Shown here one piece after another: positions 27,201-42,200 of a DNA stretch of 64,000 bases. A program made the translations under genes and the position numbers. Where the stretch lies: contig OX459103.1 of the NCBI GenBank assembly GCA_949775045.1, positions 13,942,036 to 14,006,035 on the forward strand. Direction: 5' to 3'. The notes beneath the pieces were generated by a model. The model did no database searches and had not been told where the DNA came from. It worked only from the letters and a program-made list of their open reading frames with translations. Positions within the stretch are counted from its first letter, which is position 1. The number at the start of each line of letters is the position of its first letter. Origin of the DNA: Metridium senile. Its lineage: Eukaryota; Cnidaria; Anthozoa; Actiniaria; Metridiidae.

Positions 27201-30200
27201 TGTTACCTACAGCAGTTGCTGAGCTGTCTGCAAATGGGCAGACAATACAAGCACGTGTACTACTTGATTCTGGAAGTCAGAGATCATATATTCGCAAAAA
27301 CATCGCAGAAGCTGTTGGCTTGAAAGGTCCAACAGAATCGATAAGTGTCACAACATTGGGCGGCAATACAAGTGAGACAAAGAGACTACAACGTGTGAAG
27401 TTTTCTCTCTCTGAAGTTAATAACCATTCACCTGACATCGCTGTTACAATAGAGGCTCTTGCTATCCCAAAGATTTGCAATCAACTTGGACCAGTAAAAC
27501 TGAATCTTCATGACAACATCCATCTAAGGAACTTGAACTTTGCAGACTCATACCCACGTGACTCAGTTGAAGTGGATGTATTGATCGGTGCAGACTTTTA
27601 TTACAGCTTTGTAACTGGAAATTGCATTAAGGGAAGCTCTCCTAACTCACCAACAGCTGTTGAGTCAATCCTGGGATGGATACTTACAGGCCCTGTAGTA
27701 GGGGCAAGCAAAAGTACTACTTCAATGTTTGCTGTTGTTGAGAACACTGAAATCACTCGAACATTGAAACGATTTTGGGAGCTAGAAGCAATTGGAATTG
27801 CAAAGGATGAATGTCCGAGACAATCAAAAGAAGAACAATGTGCAGTTGAAGACTTTAATCGTGGACTGAAATTTGATGGATCTAATTACGAAGTACAACT
27901 GCCATGGAAACCAAACCATGCAGATCTGACAAACAACTATCAACATGCTTTGAAACGACTAGAAGGAGTTGAAAGGAAGCTGCATCGTGATCCTGTGAAA
28001 GCTAAAACTTATTCAGATGCAATCAATCAGTATGTTGAAAGAGGATTTGCAGAAGAAGTACATGACAAAGAGAAAGAAAGCAAGAACATAAAATACCTTC
28101 CACACCATGCAGTATTTCGTGACGATAAAGCTACAACCAAATGTAGAATTGTCTTCGATGCCTCAGCGAAGGACGGGCAAGATGTATCTCTCAACGATTG
28201 CATTCTTCCCGGTCCTGCCTTGCAACCAAATCTAGCGTCAGTTCTCATACGCTTTCGTACCCACAAAATTGGCCTACTTGCAGATGTTGAAAAGATGTTT
28301 CTGCAAATTAAAATCGCAAGGTCAGATCAAGATGTACACCGTTACCTGTGGAGAGATTTGAACTCAGATGAAGAACCTCGCATTTACAGGATGAAGAGAC
28401 TGACCTTTGGACTTAATTGTAGCCCATTTCTCGCAATCGCAACAATCCATGCACACGTTACTGGTTATCTTGACACATTTCCAAGAGCTGCAAGAGAGCT
28501 CTTAGACAATATGTATGTTGATGACTGTTTGACAGGTGCAGAAACGGAGGAATCTGCACTAGAACTGAAACGTGGACTGACCACTATAATGAAGGCTGCA
28601 GGATTTAACTTAACAAAATGGGCCAGTAATTCGCAACAAGTGATTGACAGCACTCAATCTGAACAAAATGAATCACCATCCATCGTCAACCTCACGACGC
28701 AAGCTGAATCAACGAAAGCACTTGGTGTTTCATGGGACCTAAAGTCAGATTGCTTTAGATTTGTTCCGCCGCAAGCAGTACTTGCGTCTTGTGTTTCACC
28801 TACGAAACGAACTGTGCTCAGTCACGCTGCTAGAGTGTTCGATCCGTTAGGATTGATAACTCCGTTCACTGTTAGGGTGAAGATACTATTCCAAGAACTT
28901 TGGCGCAGAGGCCTAGATTGGGACGACCCACTAGAAAACGATATTCAAAAGGAATGGTCCGCATGGCAAACAGAGTTGCCAAAGTTAGCTGACGTCACCA
29001 TCGCACGCTGCTTTGGAGAAGGAATCGGAAGGGACTCTGAGGTTGAAATTCACGGATTTGGAGACGCATCGCCTAAGGCTTATGGAGCCGCAGTGTACAT
29101 TCGTATCACAGATGAAGGTGGACACATCACTACACAACTTGTAATGTCTAAATCAAGAGTAGCACCAGTAAAAACAGTGTCATTGCCTCGACTGGAGCTA
29201 CTAGCCGCATTAGTAAATGCAAGATTAGTCACCTATGTCGCAGAAACACTTTCAGTAGATTCAAATCACATTGTATGCTACACCGACAGTATGGTTGCAC
29301 TTCATTGGATCAGGCGTAACAGTGCATTGTGGAAACCATTCGTAGCAAATCGTGTAGCAGAAATACAGGAACTCTGTGAACCTAAATGCTGGAAATACTG
29401 CCCAACTAAAGATAACCCAGCAGATCTATTAACACGTGGAATTTCCTGTTCCGAGATGGCTAAAAGTGAACTATGGTGGAAAGGCCCCTCGTGGTTAAGT
29501 CTATGTACCGAAGCACCCCCTCCAGGATTGAAAGACATAAACCAGCAGATGCCCGAAGAGTGTGATAAAGAAAGGCGTGCAGTTCATACCCACGCAGCTG
29601 TTGTGTCAAAACCGTCACTTGACATGACTCGCTATGATTCATGGTTGAAGGTAAAGCGCGTCACAGCATACGTTCAAAGAGCAGCACATCTATTCAAGAC
29701 AAAGAACAAACCCTCACAGACAGAGCCAACAGTCGATGAGCTTAACAAGGCAGAGTTACAGTGCATCAGATGGATTCAACAGGAAACTTATCAATCAGAA
29801 TACACCTTGTTAAAGACTGGAAGTACTATTCCCAACAACAGTCGCATACTTAAGTTAGACCCCTACTTCGACAAAGAAGATCAACTGATAAAAGTAGGAG
29901 GACGTTTGCAATTTGCTGAGATCCCTGAAAACGTAAAGCACCCTATGATACTACCACATGGACACCCAGTAGTAGAGAGGATTGTACTAGACACTCATAA
30001 GCACTTATTGCACGCTGGGCCAGAAGCAGTGTTGTCATCTCTAAGACAAAAGATCTGGCTCACTCAAGGAAGACGAGAAGTTAAACGTATCATCAGACGA
30101 TGCGTTACATGCCAAAAGCAGAAAGTCAAAGCCTGTACACAGAAGATGGGACCCTTACCAGTGGAGAGAGTCACGCCATCATTACCGTTTACACACATTG

Positions 30201-33200
30201 GTATTGACTTTGCAGGTCCTCTTTATATCAAAGAGGGCTCCAGCACAAAGAAGTCGTATGTTTGCATTTTCACCTGTGCGTCATCCCGTATGATCCACCT
30301 TGAACTAACCGTTAGCTTAACTACAGATGAATTTCTTCAAGCATTCGCCCGTATGACAGGTCGTAGAGGTCTTTGTAGCACGATATGGTCAGACAACGCA
30401 AAGACTTTCAAGTCTGCAAGTAAACAGCTCAAGAAATTGTACGATAGCACTAAAGTCGAATGTAGACTTCCAGCAGACATGATAGATCAAGACAACATCA
30501 AAGCAGAGATGTCTGCCAGAGGTATCAAGTGGAAGTTCATAACGGAACGATCCCCCTGGCGCGGTGGTTGGTGGGAACGTATGGTCAGATCAGTTAAAGA
30601 ACCACTACGGAAGATTCTTGGTAAAGCCCTCCTTACCTACTCAGAGTTGAACACGTTGCTTATCAAGATAGAAAGTGTCGTAAATTCTAGACCTTTAACT
30701 GCTGTCAGCGATGACCCAAGAGACCCAGTACCCATTACTCCAGCTCATCTCACCATCGGAAGACCTCTTCAAAGCATACCAGAAGACTTAGAAGACTACC
30801 AAAAGGACTCGAGTAATAAAGCTATTGGAAGATATTTGTACCTCCTTAGATTACTGAATCAATACTGGGGACGTTGGCAGAAAGAATATCTTCATCAGCT
30901 CAATGTTAGAAACAAGTGGTTTAAAGAGGAAACCCCAATTCGTGTAGGAGACATCGTTATGATTTCAGAGGACAATGTGTCTCGAGTCAATTGGACACTA
31001 GCCAAAGTTGAAAAGGTTTATACAGGAAAGGACAAGCTTATTCGCACAGCGACCGTCAGAACACAACGAGGTGTTCTCAACAGACCAGTGCAACGTTTAC
31101 ACAAGTTAGAAGTCGAAACAAGTTCGTGTCAGCAACAACAGAAAAGAGACTTTTCTCCAAACGGTGGGGAAACATGTATTAGTCCTGTTCAAAGTTGTAA
31201 ACCTACAGATACATTAGATGTTGTCCCAAAACCAGTGGGACAAAGTGGGGAAGATGTTAGAGCCCGTACAAGCAGATATGGAAGGCCCCTCAGAGCCCCT
31301 CAGAGATATGAACATTGAACAATAGTTCCACCCCTCCCCTAGTGGGGCTGTTTTGTAATAATTATTGTTCTGACACGTTTTGTACAAGGAATACGCCGAA
31401 TAAAGTTGAGTTCAGCGTTTTAGTATGTCTATTCCTTGCGTCAGACCAAACATGTACGTTAAAAAGCATCAAGTCATTAATCAACCGTGATAACATGATC
31501 AAAGTCTACAAGGCAACTATTGAGCCTTACTTTGATTATTGTAGTCTAGTGTGGGATGGCATCGATGCGACGTTAACGAATAAGCTGCAGATTTTACATA
31601 ATCGTGCAGCACGAATAATCACTGGTTCTCCTTACCTCACGGTAAGGACCAATGATATGTTCAAGCAACTAAACTGGAAGAAACTATATCAAAGGAGATT
31701 AAAACAAAAGGCAATCATGATGTTTAAGGTTGTCAATGGGCTAGCGCCCCCATATCTCATTGATATGTTTTCGAAAAAACAATCATCTAAGACATACGGA
31801 TTGCGAGGATCTATTAAAGACCTCCAATTACCTAAAGTCAGAACTGATTATTACAAAACCAGTTTTGCTTTCACTGGAGCAAAGTTATGGAATTCGCTTC
31901 CAAACAGAATAAAAGAGCAAGAAACTTTAAAATCCTTTAACAAGGAACTTGAAAAGTATGATTTTCAATAGTAGATCGACAACACTAACGCTAGCAAATT
32001 TACCACATATCTATTCAATAATCATTAGCATAGTTAATAATGTTTTTACGAAGTTTTTTAATCATATTGTTATATTTATATATTACGGCCTCTAGGGAGA
32101 CCAGCTTTTCAAATTTTTGTAAAGTTGAATTGAGTAACCGTATTTAAATAAAGTTTGTTATTATTATTATTATATAACATTTACCTGCCTACATGAAGTA
32201 TTTACCATAAAATGTACAAAACACGTTTGTTACCTTATATTCACTGACCCATCTCATTCCACCGCCACCCTTCCCTTGCGTGACAATTCCCGTGACAATC
32301 ATTGCGTGACCAAAATCGAACTGAATCCATTGGTTTTGCAAGACGCCAGCACACCAAATGTCAGTCTTTGGGTAGTTTAATCTTACCATATATGGATGGT
32401 TGTTAGTGTACGATGATGACGCTGTAATGCTTGAGTCAGGAAGTGTTTTGTTTTCAAAGTCGATACCAAGATCAGCTGGAGAAGCTGAAGATTATATGAA
32501 AGTTATCGCTGTATCATTATATTCATTATCGTATTCATTATCGTTATCGTTATCGTTATCGTTATCGTTATCGTTATCGTTATCGTTATTGTTACCGTTA
32601 TCGTAATTGTCGTCAATTATCGTTATCGTTATTGTTACCGTTATCGTAATTGTCGTCAATTATCGTTATCGTTATTGTTGTCGTTGTCGTTGTCGTCAAT
32701 TACCGTTATCGTTATTGTTATCGTTATTGTTATCGTTGTCGTCAATTATCGTTGTCGTTGTCGTCAATTATCGTTATTGTTGTCGTTGTCGTCAATTACC
32801 GTTATCGTTATTGTTATCGTTATTGTTATCGTTGTCGTCAATTATCGTTGTCGTTGTCGTCAATTATCGTTATTGTTGTCGTTGTCGTTGTCGTTGTCGT
32901 CAATTATCGTTATTGTTGTCGTTGTCGTTGTCGTTGTCGTCAATTATCGTTATTGTTATCGTTATTGTTATCGTTGTCGTTGTCGTCAATTATCGTTATC
33001 GTTATTGTTATTATTGTCGTTGTCGTTGTCGTCAATTATCGTTATCGTTATTGTTATTGTTGTCGTTGTCGTTGTCGTCAATTATCGTTATTGTTATCGT
33101 TATCGTTGTCGTTGTCGTCAATTATCGTTATCGTTATTGTTATTATTGTCGTTGTCGTTGTCGTCAATTATCGTTATCGTTATTGTTATTGTTGTCGTTG

Positions 33201-36200
33201 TCGTTGTCGTCAATTATCGTTATCGTTATTGTTATCGTTATTGTTGTCGTTGTAGGCAATTATCGTTATCGTTATCGTTATCGTTATCGTTATTGTTATC
33301 GTTATTGTTGTCGTTGTAGGCAATTATCGTTATCGTTATTGTTATCGTTATCGTAATTGTCGTCAATTATTGATGTCGTTATTGTTATCGTTATTGTTGT
33401 CGTTGTAGTCAATTACCGTTATCGTTATTGTTATCGTTATTGTTGTCGTTGTAGTCAATTACCGTTATCGTTATTGTTATCGTTATTGTTGTCGTTGTAG
33501 TCAATTATCGTTATAAAATAACTATTTGAAATCACTTATTTTGATTGGTTGAGGCGCGTGCTTTATGAGAGCACACAGCAAGGATGTTTGCATGTTGATC
33601 AATTTGTATTTTATAAAAGAAATAAAAAACTTGCTTTCTGTGCTGTATGCAGTTATAAAGCACTTGGGGATTGTCAGAACACTCGAGCAGTGTTGAGAAG
33701 CACTCCGCTTCTCGTCGTGCTTCTCTTAACACTTCTCTCGTGTTCTGACAACCCCGCGTGCTTTATAACTGCACACAGCACACGCGCGCGTTTTCTATTC
33801 CTTCATTATCGTTATTGTTGTCGCTGTCGTTATCGTTATCGTCAAAAATCGTTATCATTATCGTTATCGTTGTCGTCAAATATCGTTATCGTTGTCGTTG
33901 TCGTCAATTATCGTTATCGTTATCGTTGTCGTCAATTATCGTTATCGTTGTCGTCAATTATCGTTATCGTTGTCGTCAATTATCGTTATCGTTGTCGTCA
34001 ATTATCGTTATCGTTGTCGTCAATTATCGTTATCGTTGTCGTTATCGTTGTCGTCAATTATCGTTATCGTTGTCGTTGTCGTTGTCGTCAATTATCGTTA
34101 TCGTTGTCGTTGTCGTTGTCGTCAATTATCGTTATCGTTGTCGTTGTCGTCAATTATCGTTATCGTTGTCGTCAATTATCGTTATCGTTGTCGTTGTCGT
34201 TGTCGTCAATTATCGTTATCGTTATCGTTGTCGTCAAATATCGTTATCGTTGTCGTCAATTATCGTTATCGTTGTCGTTGTCGTCAATTATCGTTATCGT
34301 TGTCGTCAATTATCGTTATCGTTGTCGTTGTCGTCAATTATCGTTATCGTTATCGTTGTCGTCAATTATCGTTATCGTTGTCGTTGTCGTCAATTATCGT
34401 TATCGTTATCGTTGTCGTCAAATATCGTTATCGTTGTCGTCAATTATCGTTATCGTTGTCGTTGTCGTCAATTATCGTTATCGTTGTCGTCAATTATCGT
34501 TGTCGTTGTCGTCAATTATCGTTATCGTTGTCGTTGTCGTCAATTATCGTTATCGTTATCGTTGTCGTCAATTATCGTTGTCGTTGTCGTCAATTATCGT
34601 TATCGTTGTCGTTGTCGTCAATTATCGTTATCGTTGTCGTCAATTATCGTTATCGTTATCGTTGTCGTCAATTATCGTTATCGTTGTCGTCAATTATCGT
34701 TATCGTTGTCGTTGTCGTCAATTATCGTTATCGTTATCGTTGTCGTCAATTATCGTTATCGTTGTCGTCAATTATCGTTATCGTTGTCGTTGTCGTCAAT
34801 TATCGTTATCGTTGTCGTCAATTATCGTTATCGTTGTCGTTGTCGTTGTCGTCAATTATCGTTATCGTTATCGTTGTCGTCAAATATCGTTATCGTTGTC
34901 GTCAATTATCGTTATCGTTGTCGTTGTCGTCAATTATCGTTATCGTTGTCGTCAATTATCGTTATCGTTGTCGTTGTCGTCAATTATCGTTATCGTTATC
35001 GTTGTCGTCAATTATCGTTATCGTTGTCGTTGTCGTCAATTATCGTTATCGTTATCGTTGTCGTCAAATATCGTTATCGTTGTCGTCAATTATCGTTATC
35101 GTTGTCGTTGTCGTCAATTATCGTTATCGTTGTCGTCAATTATCGTTGTCGTTGTCGTCAATTATCGTTATCGTTGTCGTTGTCGTCAATTATCGTTATC
35201 GTTATCGTTGTCGTCAATTATCGTTGTCGTTGTCGTCAATTATCGTTATCGTTGTCGTTGTCGTCAATTATCGTTATCGTTGTCGTTATCGTTGTCGTCA
35301 ATTATCGTTATCGTTGTCGTTGTCGTCAATTATCGTTATCGTTATCGTTGTCGTCAATTATCGTTATCGTTGTCGTCAATTATCGTTATCGTTGTCGTTG
35401 TCGTCAATTATCGTTATAGTTGTCGTTGTTGTCAATTATCGTTATCGTTGTCGTCAATTATCGTTATCGTTGTCGTCAATTATCGTTATCGTTGTCGTTG
35501 TCGTCAATTATCGTTATCGTTATCGTTGTCGTCAATTATCGTTATCGTTGTCGTTGTCGTCAATTATCGTTATCGTTATCGTTGTCGTCAATTATCGTTA
35601 TCGTTATCGTTGTCGTCAATTATCGTTATCGTTATCGTTGTCGTCAATTATCGTTATCGTTGTCGTCAATTATCGTTATCGTTGTCGTTGTCGTCAATTA
35701 TCGTTATCGTTATCGTTGTCGTCAATTATCGTTATCGTTATCGTTGTCGTCAATTATCGTTATCGTTGTCGTCAATTATCGTTATCGTTATAGTTGTCGT
35801 TGTTGTTATTGTTATCACTAGTTGTGAAATATGTTCTCGCCGCTACCAATCAGATCTCTATAATGTGTACTTTATATATGTAGTTTCCTATAATAACGGT
35901 AGAGTGCTCAATACATTAAAATGTAGAGGCGGCGTTATAGATTGTAGATTATATATACATGTTGATCAACGGCAGCGAAATACGTATTTCACAACTAAAA
36001 ATATCAGAGATAACAGGAACTGCATGAGAACAGACGTCTCAGTGTACTAGAGTTAAGTAACAAAAACCTTTTGGTGAAAAGTTTTTGATTTTATGCTCGA
36101 GCACGTGGTGCTCGCTTTCACTTAAAGATATCAGCACGCGATTTTTGGCGGGCTAGCCTGAAAACTTTAAAAAACATGGCATGAATGTTTTTCGTTGAAT

Positions 36201-39200
36201 GTTGCCCTGTGTATGATCAACTTTATGGTTCGTCGTAATTTAAGGATTACTGTTCACTTGTGTTTTCAAAAACTAGCAATAGTTCCCTTCATAGTTCCCA
36301 GCGCCATCTTGAAAGGTAGCCGGGCCTTTGCATCGAAGCGAGAGGAACGTTGAGCTTGCAGTGATAGAGAAACGTGAACAATTTCCCTGCAAGGTGTCTA
36401 TCATTGCAAGCTCAACGTTCTTCTCGCTTCGATGCAAAGGCCCGGCTACCTTTCAAGATGGCGCAGGGAACACTCTTGAAGTTAGTCCTTAATTTTAGTC
36501 GACCCAATACTATTACCTATACTAATGATGATATTACCTCTGCCAAACGAATACACTTCTACTCGCATTGAGATGTATGAACTCCATGTCTGTGGCTTGA
36601 ACCTGATGTAACGCGCCCACATAACTGGTGAGATTGCGTGACGTACCACGGTATATTTGTCTTGATTACCGGTCAAAACCTGAAGATATATATACGATGG
36701 TTTAGATAGAAAATTCACGAATACGAAGCAATAGACTCAAGTCGAGGCTGGAGTGAATAAAATGCAGTAAATGCATTGATTAATTCACATTGATTAATTG
36801 TGGGGAGAGAAGTGGACTGTAGGGGAGTGGAACGAGACTAAAAACGGCTGCGGGGAAGACTAAGTCTTAGCTTGAATATGTATACACCTATTTCAATTAA
36901 CGTTGTCCATCTGGAATGGTTGATCTGAGACCGATAGGAATTGTGGGAGCTCGTTAAACTGCAAATGCACTATTATAATCACGCTTGAATATTAATGTTT
37001 ATTTCTGAAATACTGTTATCTGTAATTCAGCACCATTCAAGTGTGATTAAAACGATGTATTTGAAACTTCCACAATTCCTATCGGTCTCAGATCAACCAT
37101 TCCAGATGGACAACGTTTATTGAAATAGGTGTACACTTATTTCACAAATGGTTGACGGTGTGATAGGTGAATGGCGAACGGCGATTGCACGACCGAAAGG
37201 AGCAGTGCGTTTTTAATATTGATTTTTATGCATTTTTGTGGTAGAAAACCAATTAACTGCACAATGCCAGCCCCATTTAGTGAGGAAGAGCTTATAGTTT
37301 ATGAAACTGTGCTTAGTAATCCAGAAAAACACTAGGATATGTTGTATGGGTAACCACAATTCCTTTGGGTCGTGCGTTCGCCGTTCACTCCGTCAACCTT
37401 TTTGAAAACAGTGTTGATGTTTATATTGATCCAACCTGTTTTGATAAATAGTCGTTCCATGTCCCAGTGTCAATGCTATACGACAGCATGTAACTAGTCA
37501 CCCATTGATTGGCTTGATCTGGTCGGCCCTGTGTAGCCACCCCAGAGATAAATTTCATATCGCTCAAATCTACTTGTAACCATTGGTTAACGTCGAGGGT
37601 GTGCACTGCCCAGCAATTTTCATCTTTATGGTGTGTCTGATGTAGCCGTGCACGTGACGTAGGCAGGGAACCATGGGTTGTTGAAGCTGTAATAGCATTA
37701 TCTGAGATCTCCCCATTTGACATACCAAGTGGACGGAAATTATCTACAATAGATAAATATATTAGAATCAAAATTATTTTTATCATCGTTATTTCATCCC
37801 TGTGCCATTATCGGCGTTGTCGCATGTCGCATGTCGCATGTCGCATGTCGCATGTCGCATGTCGCATGTCGCATGTCGCATGTCGCATGTTCGCTCTGAT
37901 TCGCCAGTCCTGACAATAGCTTATGCATATTAAAAACTGATTAGTGGCTCGGTTCTGCAGACATTTTGGCCATTATTTTGAGCGCAAAGAATCGAGTCTG
38001 CAAAGTAGGCTGAGATTCCACCGTCTAAAGCAGTTGAACCCCAGAGCCGTTCACGTGCCAAGGGGGCAACATTCAAGATGATATGATGATTCTTGCTTCC
38101 GGTCACTATTTAGTACAATCGGAAAACACGTGTTAACATTTGGTCAGGTAAATGTCAAGCCTGATTGCACGCGTGTTAACCGGTTAAGAAGAGACTTTGT
38201 ATGGAGAAACTTTTACATTCAAAAACTCATATCTCATGATCAGCCGTTTCACACTCAAATGATCCCAAATTTTCGGGCATGCAGCCTATATTTTGACTAG
38301 CATTCTATGATGAAAGTAGTCTGAATACGAAAAGATAAAAAACAAAATTGTGACGTCATCACTTCGGTACTCTATTGTTATTGCTTTATTCTCTCGGCCA
38401 TTCTCTTGTAAGATATATATATATTTATTCTTGGATGTCCTCCAACAAGTTAAAGTTAAATGCTGATAAGACCGAACTATTAATTATTGGTTCTAAATTT
38501 CGTCCTGGACCTGAAATCTCATGTGTAAACATTGGAACTGAGTCAATCAAGCCGTCAAGGGAAGCAAGGAACATTGGTATAATGTTTGATGACACCATGA
38601 ACTGCTGCTATGCTGCTATATGTAAATATCATTTTATCATTTGCGAAATATATCGCGTATCAGAAAGCACTTATCGGTTGAAAGTACTAAGATTTTAATC
38701 CATGCATTTATAACGTGTCGACTAGATAATTGTAATTCTTTGCTATATGGTCTCCCAGGATATCTTATTCACAGACTTCAATTAGTTCAGAACTGTGCTG
38801 CTCGCGTTGTCATGCGTAGATCTAAGTATGATCAAATCACGCCTATTCTTATTGAGCTGCACTGGCTTCCCGTGCCACAGCGAATAATTTTTAAGATTTT
38901 GTTATTAACTTATAAGGCACTTAATGGCTTGGCACCTATATATATTAGCGATTTGCTCTCTCGATATATTCCAGCTAGACAATTAAGGTCATCTTCTCAA
39001 TTTTATTAGAAGTTGCGTCATCTAATCTTAAAACGTATGGAGATAGGGCGTTTTCTGTTTGTGCTCCTAAATTTTGGAATAATCTTCCACTTAACATTAG
39101 ACTTAGCTCTAGTATTAGCTCTTTTAAATCTAATCTTAAGACTTATCTTTTTAAACAAGCTTTCTAAGTTATTATTTTTTTTGTTCATTCGTATATTTAT

Positions 39201-42200
39201 AATTTTTTATTCTTTTTAGTTAGGTTTATTTTTAAGTATCGTATTTTATTACCATCAATTTGTATATATTATATTATATTTTATTATTATTATTGTAAGG
39301 CGCCTTAGAACTTTAGGATCATGTGCGCATTATAAATAAAGTATTATTATTATTATTAAGACTCTCATTCAAATCGAGCAGACTGTAGAGCCTCGAAAAC
39401 TCTTTGAATGATATTTTGTTTTTCACATATTTCTACCGCTGGTTATAAGTCGTCTGAGTATATGTATCATATAAAGCTGTGACAGGCTTCTCTGCATGTT
39501 ATTTTTTTTAAAGCGGATTTCTGTTAAGATCAAATCTTTATAATCACAGAGCTATGTTTCCCAATGATTCACAAACCATTGCTATTGCTATGCCGCTCAG
39601 CCAATCAGATCACTTGAAAATATATGGTTACCCAGAGCCTTTGACTTTTTGTTAGAAAGCTGGGAAGGGTCTGGGTACGAGATAGTCTCCCTCAAAAACC
39701 AAAAATTCCTTACCAGGCCCTAGTGGTCTTACCTGCGTCACATCCGTAGATCTCTGCTCTCATGCATACGAGACCATGCCAGGATTCTGGTGCAATGCGA
39801 ACATAACGTGCAGCGGTTATATTCTTTAGAACATTCATTTTAACCAGGTTTGAGTTGACACTTCCTTGAAACTAAAAACAAACAAAAGATATTGTTACTA
39901 TGGTGATCGATTTCATGTGACGAGTTTTCTAATTTCAAAACTATGCATTCTAGGAAAGAGGACTACAAACCCTGTTAAATTGCCAAATTTCATCGCCAAC
40001 ATCCGCCAACAATATACGCGATTCAATTTGCGCCTTGTTTACAGTAAAATGTACACCAACATGGCCGCCCGAATTATTGAGTTCGGCGAAATTAAGTCTG
40101 GATCAAAATGACGGAATTCTATAAAATTTCTTGTTAAGACTTTATTGGAGGAGCTATAAGTAATATCAAAAGCACAGCATTGTAGAGTTCGTAGTTTTGA
40201 AGTAAGAAATTTGATTGCGTGACATGAAACCCATCTATGCACAACCTCGTTCCCAGGGCCCTCTCCCTTCGCTTTTGGGTCAAAAGCGAAGGGAGAGGGC
40301 CCTGGGCACGAGGTTGATCTATACAGTGACTAACCACCATTCAGCGACCAACCGCCATTAAGCGACCACCCCCATACAACGACCACCCCCTATACAGCAA
40401 CCAACCCCCATTAAGCGACCACCCCTATACAGCGACCACCCCCTTTAGAGACCACCCCCATTTAGCGACCACCCCGTATACAGCAACCAACCCCCATTAA
40501 GCGATCACCCCTATACAGCGACCACCCCATTAAGAGACCACACACATTTAGCGACCACCCCTTATACAGCAACCATCCCCATGAAGCGATCACCCCTATA
40601 CAGCGACCAACCCCTCCCATTTAGCGACCACCCTCTATACAACGACCAACTCCAATTAAGCGACCACCCCTTATACAACGACCAACCCCCATTTAGCGAC
40701 CAACCATAACCTTTTTACTCATAAGCATACGGTTAATTCAAGACTGAATTTGAATTTCATACCGAACCCAAAACTTAAATTAAAAAAGATCTTATCAAAA
40801 TAAGTAATCTACGAAATATCTCGAAATATGTCCTTGCATTCAATACTTTCCTACATATCGATCATCTTTAAGATTCCTACATGGGTGGCAAACACACCAA
40901 TGAGCCCATCAAGCATTCTCTGTCAAATTAGAGATGCGTTTTGCTCAAATTTTAAAAATAACTTATTTTTATCCTATATGTTCTTTCATTATTCAGAACG
41001 GATTTAGTGTAAATTTGGCTAAAAAGCGAACTTCAATTCCTATGCTAATAAAGCAAAATGTAATCAAGACAAAACATCGTCCTATAGTCATGTAACGTAA
41101 TTGACTTTAGAACAATAACCCTAAAAGTTTCGCACTGAGACCCTTACACCACTTTGACAAAGGGAGTCCTCCCTGGGAATTCTTTCCGCCCTAGAAATAC
41201 CTTTCAAAAACTCATGAACTATTCATGAGGTAATTAGCCAACCCGATGGCGAGAATTTGATCACGTGCAGATACTTGAAACCAGGGAAAGTAGTCCCAAA
41301 ACACCTGCAGCTAATTGCGCGGACTTGGAATCCCGTCCATTCCTAATTGTCGCACTTTAAACATTACATGGTCTTTAATTCACTGCACAGCGTTTTTGAA
41401 ATATATAGACAATTTCTTTCTAATTCAACCTCGTTCCCAGAAGCGAAGGGAGAGGGCCCTGGGAACGAGGTTGTTTCTAATTATGTTTTAGCTTACCACT
41501 CTTTTTGTGCCTTGTTGTTCTTCATATGTCAGCCAATGATCTTTATTCACCGAATACGATAGGCTAAAACTGGTCACAAATTCATCAGCTTTTGGATTGC
41601 CTTGAATTGCAACCCACTTAATCATCTTGACGAGTCCCAAGTCTATCTGTAGGTTCTGGTCAGCGGTAGATGTCGCGGCGCACCAAGCATGCGTGTTATA
41701 GGCATATAGTTTGCCTTGTTGAGGTCCATAGGTACTGCTGGGTGGTCGTGATGATGATGAGGACAATGAGGCCTCTGGTACATTGATGATTAAGGGATCG
41801 TTGCAGTCTAAAAAAATATCAGTATTTAATCGATCAGATGTGAACTACAATAAAAACCACGTATGAAGGTTTTTAGGAGGGGGGTAGGGGGGGGGGGGGG
41901 TAGCAGAATAAAGTAAATAAACAAATAAATAAATATATGGTGAAAAGGGAATAGGAATATAGAAGATTGAATGAATGAATAAATGAATGAATGTGTGAGT
42001 TGTTAGACAAAAGAGTATTATGTACAAATGAAATATAAATGGAAATAAATGAATGCAAGGGTGGGTGGGTGGATTGAATGTATGGATATTTAAAAATGTA
42101 AATGCATAAGTAAATAGTGATAGGCGAGTGATGTAATGTGATGATAGTGGAATAATTGGGTGATATATGTAATCAGTAGAATGAAAATATAGATTGAAAA

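Larger units (their letters stand above)
25255..31452 (+). mobile_element. Intact BEL/Pao LTR retrotransposon
   Basis: A 6.2-kb element with LTRs at 25255-25453 and 31255-31452, a 5-bp target duplication TGTAC (25250-25254 and 31453-31457), a tRNA primer site, a polypurine tract and one uninterrupted polyprotein. It sits inside LINE ORF2 in the same orientation. The LTRs differ by a single T indel, so insertion was recent. BEL/Pao elements are retrotransposons related to retroviruses; no envelope-like gene is present. Confidence 0.95.
21584..32173 (+). mobile_element. CR1-like non-LTR retrotransposon, split by a BEL/Pao insertion
   Basis: Two ORFs in the LINE order (ORF1 esterase, ORF2 endonuclease-RT) are followed by a short 3' tail with aataaagtttg and (ATT)n at about 32149-32173. 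ORF2 is interrupted at 25254 by a BEL/Pao element and resumes at 31453 in the same frame. The 5' end is undefined and probably truncated. It lies antisense in an 11.4-kb intron of the mosaic gene. The SGNH-esterase ORF1 and AP-type endonuclease suggest the CR1 group; clade assignment is an inference. Confidence 0.85.

Noticed and set aside
33549..36050. 833-residue Ser/Leu/Arg/Tyr-rich open frame
   Set aside because: It is a read-through of the GTTATC/GTTGTC satellite, with overlapping equivalents in the other frames.
36482..37786. Discoidin-like open frames as independent small genes
   Set aside because: Phases and splice sites join them to a single multi-exon gene; the apparent start methionines lie in introns or inside exons.
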